DNA from: Solirubrobacter ginsenosidimutans
GTDB taxonomy: Bacteria > Actinomycetota > Thermoleophilia > Solirubrobacterales > Solirubrobacteraceae
Direction: 5' to 3'
Assembly (NCBI RefSeq): GCF_027587205.1
Contig: NZ_JAPDOD010000063.1
Coordinates: 1-45,859 of the forward strand
DNA length: 45,859 nucleotides
Part shown: one piece after another, positions 39,981-45,859 of the stretch
Numbering within the stretch: position 1 is the first letter of the stretch
Layout of the letters: the number at the start of each line of letters is the position of its first letter
The notes under the pieces: model-generated
The model's database searches: none
What the model was told of the DNA's origin: nothing
Seen by the model: the letters and a program-made list of their open reading frames with translations, nothing else
Made by a program: the position numbers and the translations under genes

Positions 39981-42329
39981 ATGGAGTCGGACTCGGTGCG
40001 CGCGGGGCTGGATGACCCGCAACGGATCGAGGCGGCGCGGCGCCTGCTCGCCGAAAGACGGGGGGAGGCGCTCGACCGCCTGGCCGCGCTGAGCGCGCGG
40101 TTGCTCGGTGCTGCGCACGCCCAGATCGCGCTGATCACCGAGGTGCCGGTGATCCTCACTTCCGCCGCTCCCGGCCAGGACAGCCTCGTGGAGCTGACCG
40201 CCCACACGTTCCAGCACGGCGCGCCGCTGATGCTCGCCGACGTCCGCCGCCCGGGCGTCTCGGCGTACCTCGGGGTCCCGATCGACATCGCGGGCGCCCG
40301 CGTGGGCGTGCTCAGCGTGTACGACAGCGAGCCGCGCCAGTGGACGCGCCATGACACCGAGACGCTGCGCGAGCTCGCCGGGACGGTCGCCGCCGAGCTC
40401 GAACGCGGCGCGCTCGCCGCCGAGCTCGCGTCCAGCACCGTCCGGCTCGACCTCGGCTTCGCCGCGGCGAACATCGGCAGCTTCGACTGGAACCTCGTCA
40501 CCAACGCCCTGCACTGGGACGACCGCCTGATGGAGCTCTTCGGCTACGCGAACGAGCCCTACGTCCCGCACATCGACTCGTTCACGGTCCGGCTGCACCC
40601 GGACGATCTCGCGAAGACCCAGGCGGCGATCGAGCGCGCGATCGAGTCGCTCGGCGACTACGAGGCCGACTATCGCGTCGTCCACCCCGACGGCGCGGTG
40701 CGCTGGGTGGCGGCGCGCGGGCGGGTGCTCGCCGGCGAGGACGGGCGGCCCGCGCGAATGCTCGGCGCGGCCTACGACACGACCGACGTCCACAGCGCCT
40801 CCGAACGCCTCGGGCGGGTGCTGGAGACGATGAGCACCGCGTTCTTCACGATCGACCGGGAGTGGCGCTTCACTTACGTCAACGCCGCAGCGGAGCGGAT
40901 CCTCGGCCGCCGCGACCTCGTCGGCGACGTCATCTGGGACGTCTACGACGACCTCGACGGCACCGAGAGCGACTACAACTATCGCGCCGCGATGGCGAGC
41001 GGTGAGCCGACGAGCTTCGAGCAGTTCTACGCGCCCTTGGACGCCCACTTCGACGTGCGCGTGACGCCCAACGACGACGGCATCAGCGTCTACTTCCACG
41101 ACATCACCTCGCGGGTGCGGGCGGAGCAGGAGCGCGAGGCGGCGCTGGAGCAGACGGGCGCCGCGACCGGGCGCCTGCAGATCCTCAGCGCCGCGAGCGC
41201 ACGGCTCGCGGGAACGCTCGAGGTCGACGAGCTGCTACGCATCCTCGGCGACGTCGTCCTGAACGGGTTCGGCGAGGGGCTCGTGGTGGCGCTGGAGGCG
41301 GGCTCGACACTGCGGGTGGGGTACGCCGCCCATGAGGATGCCGCGCTGCAGGAGCGCCTGCGCGCGTTGCGCGGCGAGCCGCTGGACGTCGAGCGCTTCG
41401 GCGTGCGCACAGCCGTCTTGGGCTCGCTGATCCCGGCGCTCACGGACGATCCGGCGGCCTCACATGCGGCCGTGGCGCTGCCGTTGATCTCGCGCGGGCG
41501 GACGCTGGGCGCGGCGGTCGTGATCGGCGCGGTCGAGAGCGCGCTCGACCGGCGGGTGCTGGTCGAGCTGGCCGCGCGGGCGGGCGTGGCGCTGGACAAC
41601 GCGGTGCTCTTTGGGTCCGAGCGGCGGCTGGCGCTGACGCTGCAGCGCTCACTGCTGCCGACCGCGCTCCCGGAGCTGCCGGGGATCGGACTGGCCGCGC
41701 GCTACCTGCCGGGCGTGGGCGGGCAGGACGTCGGCGGAGACTTCTACCTCGGCCATCCTCTGGAGGACGGCCGCCTGCTGCTCGTGATCGGCGACGTCAT
41801 GGGCCACGGCCCGCAGGCCGCCGCGCGCATGGGGCAGCTGCGCGCGGTCCTCGCCGCCTACGCGTACGACGGCGACCCGCCGGACCGCGTGCTCGCCCAC
41901 GTGAGCGTGCGGGCGACGGCGCTGCTCGACCTGCCGATGGCGACCGCGCTCGCCGGCATCTACGACCCGGTGCAGCGGCGGTTCACCTTTGCTTTGGCCG
42001 GCCACCTGCCGCCGCTGGTCGCGCCGCTCGACGGGCTCCCGGCGTTCGTCGGCGCGTCGCCCGGACCGCCGCTGGGGGCGGGGGTGACCGCGTACGAACG
42101 GCATGCGATCGCCGTGCCCGCGGGTGCGACCCTCGTGCTCTACACCGACGGCCTGATCGAGGACCGGACGCGGTCCATCGACGTCGGCCTCGCGCAGTTG
42201 CGCGGCGCTCTGGAGGGGGTGCGGCTTCCGCCCGACGAGGCCTGTGACCACGTGCTGGAGGCGATGGGGCGGGCGGACGGGGGCGAGGACGACATCGCGC
42301 TGCTCGTCATGCGGCACGGGCTGGGTTGA
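39981..42329 (+). CDS. GAF-PAS-PAS-GAF-SpoIIE protein phosphatase
   Basis: 782 residues. GAF 1 at ~25-145 (LLGAAHAQIALITEVPVILT, YLGVPIDIAGARVGVLSVYD), PAS 1 at ~155-270 (GSFDWNLVTNALHWDDRLME), PAS 2 at ~280-385 (AFFTIDREWRFTYVNAAAER), GAF 2 at ~400-545, and a SpoIIE PP2C domain at ~555-780 with GGQDVGGDFYLGH, IGDVMGHGPQAAA, LYTDGLIEDR and GEDDIALLV. The Asp usually after GGDFY is Leu here, though the first Asp is kept. By family it dephosphorylates STAS proteins in response to signals sensed by the N-terminal domains. Its stop abuts inverted-repeat element copy 2. Confidence 0.93.
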   Translation: MESDSVRAGLDDPQRIEAARRLLAERRGEALDRLAALSARLLGAAHAQIALITEVPVILTSAAPGQDSLVELTAHTFQHGAPLMLADVRRPGVSAYLGVPIDIAGARVGVLSVYDSEPRQWTRHDTETLRELAGTVAAELERGALAAELASSTVRLDLGFAAANIGSFDWNLVTNALHWDDRLMELFGYANEPYVPHIDSFTVRLHPDDLAKTQAAIERAIESLGDYEADYRVVHPDGAVRWVAARGRVLAGEDGRPARMLGAAYDTTDVHSASERLGRVLETMSTAFFTIDREWRFTYVNAAAERILGRRDLVGDVIWDVYDDLDGTESDYNYRAAMASGEPTSFEQFYAPLDAHFDVRVTPNDDGISVYFHDITSRVRAEQEREAALEQTGAATGRLQILSAASARLAGTLEVDELLRILGDVVLNGFGEGLVVALEAGSTLRVGYAAHEDAALQERLRALRGEPLDVERFGVRTAVLGSLIPALTDDPAASHAAVALPLISRGRTLGAAVVIGAVESALDRRVLVELAARAGVALDNAVLFGSERRLALTLQRSLLPTALPELPGIGLAARYLPGVGGQDVGGDFYLGHPLEDGRLLLVIGDVMGHGPQAAARMGQLRAVLAAYAYDGDPPDRVLAHVSVRATALLDLPMATALAGIYDPVQRRFTFALAGHLPPLVAPLDGLPAFVGASPGPPLGAGVTAYERHAIAVPAGATLVLYTDGLIEDRTRSIDVGLAQLRGALEGVRLPPDEACDHVLEAMGRADGGEDDIALLVMRHGLG

Positions 42330-42774
42330 CGAACGTCAACTGCGCCGGGTGGGGGAGGGGGGAGTGGCGCGCCCTTCGTTGCTGCCTGCCGTGAGTCCGC
42401 CGCGCGGCTCGGCTCTGTTGCCTCGGGTCGCCCCTCGCTCGCCGCGTCCCGGTCGCCTTGGTCGACTGTGCGCGTTTGGCGGTCCGGCCGCGGGTTTCGA
42501 TCAGGTTCGCACTGTTCGAGCTGGCGCGTTGGTGGGGGTGATGTACAAATGAGTCCTCACAGGACCCGTTTGTACATCACCCCCTCGCAACCCGCTCCCG
42601 CGGGGTGATCGGCGTGCGTGAGAACGCACTTTCTGTCTCCGTGGCCCGTATCCGGCCGTGGAGACCTACACGGCGCCACGAGGTGAGGAGGCCGGCCACC
42701 CGACCGCCCACGTGAGCCAGGAACGCGAGACGCCCCGAGACCGCCCCCTCCCTCACCGGAGTTGCCGTTCGTCA
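42327..42774. repeat. Intergenic element with terminal inverted repeats, copy 2
   Basis: Ends TGACGAACGTCAACTGC (42327-42343) and its inverted partner (42758-42774) match at 15 of 17 positions. Blocks shared with copy 1 in the same order: GGGGAGTGGCGC (42359-42370), a 27-base block at 42448-42474 (24 identical), GCGGGGTGATCGGC (42600-42613) and ACCGCCCCCTC before the right end. It starts on the stop codon of the SpoIIE gene and fills the convergent gap up to the cyclase gene. It carries an extra long hairpin at 42534. Confidence 0.65.
42534..42584. repeat. 51-base near-perfect hairpin inside element copy 2
   Basis: Arms GGGGGTGATGTACAAA and TTTGTACATCACCCCC are perfect over 16 bases and continue inward through one wobble and one mismatch to GTCCT-CAC-AGGAC. 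It is absent from copy 1. It could be a terminator for the convergent genes or the remains of an insertion. Confidence 0.75.
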
Positions 42775-42812
42775 TCCCCGCAACGCCACGCACACCCAAG
42801 GCAATGACCGCC

Positions 42813-43565
42813 CTACCCCGGTGGCGTCGACCCGTCCTCTAGCCCCGCCAAACCCTCCGATGCGAGCCACAAGCGCCGCCCCCGCCAAACCCGCACCTTG
42901 AGCTGCCCGACGAGGTGATGATTCGACCGCACCTCGAGCCGCCGTTCCGCCGGCAACGGCACCGGGAGCCGCAGCCCCTCACCCGCCGAGCCCTCGATCT
43001 CCACCCGCCAGCGCGCGGACTTCGCGCGGATGTGCCACTCGCCCCCACCCGCCCGCGCCACGGTGCGCGCGAACGGCGGCGCCAGGGAGATGAGGCCGTC
43101 CGGCGTCCACGCGACGACCGCGGTCGGCGCAACCCCGTGGATCCGCCCGCCCGCGAACGCCACGCCCGGGCCCTGGCCCCACCACCAGTGGTCGGCGAAG
43201 GCGGCGCCCCAGTTCTTCTCCGCATAGACGTCCACGCCGTCCAACGAGCGCGAACCGTACGAGCCCGACACGCGGGCACCGAGCAGATGCGGCGCCCAGT
43301 ACTGGCCGAGCCAGGGGACCATCTGCACCGGGCCGAGCGGCCCGAAGGCGCCCGACCACCCGCGCGGCGCCGAGAACCGCGCCTCCAGTCGCCGCCCCAG
43401 ATCCACCCGCAGAGACGTCTCGTCGGCCTGAAACCACGGTCCGGCGTCCACGCGCAGCCGATCGCGGCCGATCGATGCGACGTTGACGATCTCGGTGCGC
43501 TCGAACCCGTCAGGCTCGGACGCGAGCGTGACCATCGCCCACGTCCCGTGCGCGTCGCGGCACAC
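42813..43565 (-). CDS. Tocopherol cyclase (VTE1) family protein
   Basis: 250 residues if started at GTG 43565. FGPLGPVQMVPWLGQYWAPH, VDVYAEKNWGAAFADHWWWG and, near the C-terminus, GQLKVRVWRGRRLWLASEGL correspond to the plant VTE1 blocks with SEKNWGxGFP-W and GELKLQIW. A homologous N-terminal block (PFEGYYWRFAG, compare FEGWYFRV in VTE1) lies in the same frame upstream to about 43685, but the only start codons there would be CTG (43685, 43664), so the true start is unresolved. Expected family reaction: closing the chromanol ring of a prenyl quinol. It follows glycan-related genes on this strand. Confidence 0.75.
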   Translation of the reverse strand: MCRDAHGTWAMVTLASEPDGFERTEIVNVASIGRDRLRVDAGPWFQADETSLRVDLGRRLEARFSAPRGWSGAFGPLGPVQMVPWLGQYWAPHLLGARVSGSYGSRSLDGVDVYAEKNWGAAFADHWWWGQGPGVAFAGGRIHGVAPTAVVAWTPDGLISLAPPFARTVARAGGGEWHIRAKSARWRVEIEGSAGEGLRLPVPLPAERRLEVRSNHHLVGQLKVRVWRGRRLWLASEGLAGLEDGSTPPG

Positions 43566-43692
43566 GCCCGCGATCGCGCAGACGCTCCAGTCCGCCCCCG
43601 CGAAACGCCAGTAATAGCCCTCGAAGGGGACGCCGTGCGCGCGCCGCGGATCCGCGAAGGGCAGGTCGGCGCCGGTGCGCCTCAGCGAGAGA

Positions 43693-44928
43693 TCAGGACG
43701 TGCGCGACGGATTCACGCCCACGGTAGGGGAGAACCCGGCGGGGAGGTCGAGCAGCAGCGTCGACCAGCCGAAGCCATGCTCGCCGTGGCCGGCGCCGGT
43801 GCGCGGGTGGTAGTACTCGCGGAACCCGCTGCGCTCGGCGGCGTCGGCGACGCCGCGGGCGATCCGGTCCGCCTCGTCGTCGGCGCCCAGCGAGCGCAGC
43901 CCGCCGATCAGCAGCCACGCGGTGTTCACCCACGCCGCCCCGCGCCACGTGCGATACGCGTTGAAGCCCGGGCGGAAGGACGGCTCTTCCATCGACACGC
44001 TCGGCACACCGAACCGCGCGCCGTAGCGACGCGGGTTGAGCAGGTGCTCGTTCGCCACCCGCTCGCGGATGTCGCGCGGGATCCCGGGCAGTGCGAGCGG
44101 TGCGAGCGAGGACCAGGTGGAGAGCTCGACCCGCGTCTCCCCACGCCCCGCGAGATCGAAGAACAGCCCGCGCCGCTCGTCCCAGCAGCGCTCGACCAGC
44201 GCCGCCTCGGTGCGCGCCGCGTGCTCGGCCCACTCCGCGCCGCCGGACATGCGGTGCAGCGCCCGCAGCGACAACGCGTGCGCGACGTTGATCAACACGT
44301 CCTCGACGTGCTCGTCGGTGGTGCGGGCGAGCGTCGCGGCGCTCCAGCGCGCCCGCCGGCAACGCTGGACGAGCCGCGCGTAGCCCGGCTTCCAATGCGC
44401 CATCGAGCCGTAGACGGCGTCGTACTTCGGGGAGTCGTCGAGCCCGGATTCGTCCGGCAGGAGGATCGTCAGCAGGCCGTCGCCGTCCGGGTCGCGCTCG
44501 CGGATCAGCCAGCGCGCGTAGGCGGCCAGCGGCTCGAGCCCTTCTTCGCGGAACGCGTCGTCGCCCTCCGCGACCCGCTCCCACGCGACCGCCAGCAGCG
44601 GCGTCTGGATCGACGCCGTCCCGGTGTCGCCGCGGAAGCTCTCGGTGGCGTACAACGGCGCGCGCCGCCAGCGCGGAGACGCCTGCCAGAACGCGGTGTG
44701 CGGCATGAAGCCATCCGGCCGGCCGGCGCGAACGAGCGTCCGCAGCTCCTCCTTCGCCCGCTCGCGATCGATGTGGGTCCAGGCGATCGCGTGGAAGCAC
44801 GAGTCCCAGAACCACTGGTGCTTGTAGCGGCGCGGCGAGGGGCAGGTGAAGGCGAACGGGGTGCCGTCGCGGCGGGTGCCCTCGCGCCAGTTGGCGCGCA
44901 GGACAGCCTCCGCCGCGTCGTCTAGCAC
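43693..44928 (-). CDS. (alpha/alpha)6-barrel glycoside hydrolase (GH63/MGH1-like)
   Basis: 411 residues from GTG 44928, which overlaps the end of the deacetylase-like gene by 7 bases. The long frame further upstream is antisense noise. Motifs: PSPRRYKHQWFWDSCFHAIA near the N-terminus, GFMPHTAFW, TASIQTPLLA, YDAVYGSMAHWKPGY, STWSSLAPLALPGIP, FRPGFNAYRTWRGAAWVNTA and REYYHPRTGAGHGEHGFGW, typical of GH63 and mannosylglycerate-hydrolase-like enzymes. The acidic catalytic residues are probably in WDSCFH and REYYHP. Substrate unknown; no signal peptide, so cytoplasmic. Confidence 0.8.
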   Translation of the reverse strand: MLDDAAEAVLRANWREGTRRDGTPFAFTCPSPRRYKHQWFWDSCFHAIAWTHIDRERAKEELRTLVRAGRPDGFMPHTAFWQASPRWRRAPLYATESFRGDTGTASIQTPLLAVAWERVAEGDDAFREEGLEPLAAYARWLIRERDPDGDGLLTILLPDESGLDDSPKYDAVYGSMAHWKPGYARLVQRCRRARWSAATLARTTDEHVEDVLINVAHALSLRALHRMSGGAEWAEHAARTEAALVERCWDERRGLFFDLAGRGETRVELSTWSSLAPLALPGIPRDIRERVANEHLLNPRRYGARFGVPSVSMEEPSFRPGFNAYRTWRGAAWVNTAWLLIGGLRSLGADDEADRIARGVADAAERSGFREYYHPRTGAGHGEHGFGWSTLLLDLPAGFSPTVGVNPSRTS

Positions 44929-45668
44929 AGGTCGTCGTACGTGACCGCGACCCGGTCCTTCGCCCGCCGCAGCACCCGCTCGACGGCGAGCACGTGCCGG
45001 GGATGGTCGAAGTCGGCGGGATGGAGATCCAGCCGCAGGACCTTCCCGGAGAGCGCCGCACCCGCGCGGACGATCACCGGCGACGTGGCCCGCTTGAGCG
45101 GCGTGGTCGTGCCGAGGCACAGCGCGGGCCCGGTCGCGCGGGCATTCCCGCGCAGCGCCAGGAGCGTCGCCCACCAGTCGAAGCGGGTGGCCAGGTGCTC
45201 GCGCAGCGCGGACGTGTACGCGAACCCGGGAGCGACGAACCCGCGTGGCTGCAGCCCGGCGCTGGTCATGACGTTGTGGCCGGCGTCGACGGACGCGATC
45301 GTCGCCTCGGCGTCGAGCCCGGGGTACTCCGCCGCGACGCCGCCCTGCCAGCCACGCAGCGGGCGCTGGAGACGCGAAGGCGGGCGGGTCCGGCGGTGCT
45401 GGAGCCCGTGCTGGGCGACCGCGTCGCCCGCGTCGACGCGATCGAGCAGCCAGTTCGCGAGCTGGGGCGAGCGGGCCGGGAACGGATGCAGCTGCGGCGC
45501 GGGGATCACCAGCAGCGTGACCCGCTCCACGCCGAGGTCCTCGAGCCAGTCGCGGATCAGCGCGCAGCGCTCGAAGCTGGCGGGTTCGACGTCGTGGATC
45601 GAGACGGCGAGTGCGCCGTGCTGGTGGGTGACTTCGTTGGTGCGAGGGCGCTGGTGAAGGGCCGTCAC
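44922..45668 (-). CDS. DUF2334 / polysaccharide-deacetylase-like protein
   Basis: 248 residues from GTG 45668. LAVSIHDVEPASFERCALIR is the first metal motif, DAVAQHGLQHR the His-x3-His-type motif, PRGFVAPGFAY and VLRLDLHPADFDHPRH further conserved parts of the NodB-like/DUF2334 fold. Expected: metal-dependent deacetylation of an N- or O-acetyl sugar. The start overlaps the stop of the preceding partial gene (GTGA) and the end overlaps the glycosidase start, so a tightly coupled operon. Confidence 0.8.
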   Translation of the reverse strand: MTALHQRPRTNEVTHQHGALAVSIHDVEPASFERCALIRDWLEDLGVERVTLLVIPAPQLHPFPARSPQLANWLLDRVDAGDAVAQHGLQHRRTRPPSRLQRPLRGWQGGVAAEYPGLDAEATIASVDAGHNVMTSAGLQPRGFVAPGFAYTSALREHLATRFDWWATLLALRGNARATGPALCLGTTTPLKRATSPVIVRAGAALSGKVLRLDLHPADFDHPRHVLAVERVLRRAKDRVAVTYDDLC

Positions 45669-45859
45669 CGCGATTGCTCCAACCGGCGGGCGGCGCGCAT
45701 CGCGCGCTCGAGCGCCGAGAGGCGCGATGGGATGGCGCCGCCCGGGAGTGCGCGCGAAGTGCGCGCGAGCGCGCGGGGGCGCACCGAGCGGCGGCGCGGA
45801 GCGGGGACGCCGGGGCGAGCCGCGCCGTCACGCGGCGCCGGTGCGCCGGGGCGAGTCGC
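45665..45859 (-). CDS. C-terminal tail of a gene running off the window
   Basis: An open frame of 64 residues ending at TGA 45665-45667, immediately before the deacetylase-like gene. The sequence is Ala/Pro/Arg-rich and repetitive (TRPGAPAPRDGAARPGVPAP) and ends in a helix (LSALERAMRAARRLEQS). No domain visible. The coupling to the next gene suggests that it is real; in such operons a glycosyltransferase would be expected, but nothing in the visible part shows it. Confidence 0.45.
   Translation of the reverse strand, partial: ATRPGAPAPRDGAARPGVPAPRRRSVRPRALARTSRALPGGAIPSRLSALERAMRAARRLEQSR

Noticed and set aside
44929..45831. N-terminal extension of the glycosidase frame to 45831
   Set aside because: The extension is Arg/Ala/Pro-rich without domains and lies in a different frame across the deacetylase-like gene, whose motifs are clear.

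Overview
The window is very GC-rich chromosomal DNA from an actinobacterium. The gene set (several SigB/SigF-type sigma factors with RsbW/RsbV-like partners, ANTAR regulator, Ku/LigD end joining, topoisomerase IB, UvrA paralogue, NDH-2) and the many GTG starts point to Thermoleophilia/Solirubrobacterales (Solirubrobacter, Conexibacter or Patulibacter relatives). This placement is an inference from gene content, not a database match. No rRNA, tRNA, CRISPR array, transposase or phage gene was seen.

Layout. 1-3.0 kb: end of a helicase-nuclease, a YihY-type membrane protein, a tiny membrane protein and an inositol-monophosphatase-like enzyme. 3.0-14.7 kb: a dense signalling region with an ANTAR regulator, two SigB-type sigma factors, three RsbW-type kinases plus one degenerate relative, two STAS anti-anti-sigma factors, a PAS/GAF/SpoIIE phosphatase, a Crp-like regulator and a sigma-70 group factor. 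14.7-21.4 kb: DNA repair (LigD phosphoesterase-ligase, Ku, UvrA paralogue, topoisomerase IB) with a lipoprotein and another STAS gene interleaved. 21.4-28.1 kb: a third SigB-type sigma factor with a coupled proline-rich microprotein, DUF2294 protein, STAS protein, two divergent Crp-like paralogues (one apparently without a DNA-binding helix), and a CheB/CheR-PAS pair. 28.1-34.3 kb: stand-alone LigD polymerase, NDH-2, HxlR regulator/MFS exporter pair, WYL regulator and an unknown gene pair. 34.3-37.5 kb: transketolase, transaldolase and a small basic protein. 37.6-43.7 kb: a homogentisate-prenyltransferase-like UbiA enzyme, a methyltransferase strikingly like plant MPBQ/MSBQ methyltransferase (VTE3) and, 3.4 kb away, a tocopherol-cyclase-family protein. 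43.7-45.9 kb: glycosidase-like and deacetylase-like genes, tightly overlapped, running off the window.

How it fits together. Roughly a third of the genes belong to partner-switching stress signalling: phosphatases (SpoIIE) would dephosphorylate STAS proteins, which release sigma factors from RsbW-type kinases. GTTA-N15/16-GGGTA(C/T) sites, typical of SigB/SigF promoters, precede two RsbW/STAS operons. Split LigD, Ku, topoisomerase IB and the UvrA paralogue suggest a stationary-phase or desiccation damage response, and the VTE-like genes suggest a prenylated quinol or tocopherol-like antioxidant or electron carrier. The linkage of these parts is inference.

Non-coding signals stand out. Many genes have a TANNNT hexamer 6-10 bases before an ATG/GTG with no Shine-Dalgarno sequence, consistent with leaderless mRNAs. 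Two intergenic elements with terminal inverted repeats ending in GACGAAC sit exactly at stop codons of convergent genes (13.5 and 42.3 kb), and two different palindromic elements bury both stop codons of convergent gene pairs in their arms (21.4 and 32.4 kb).
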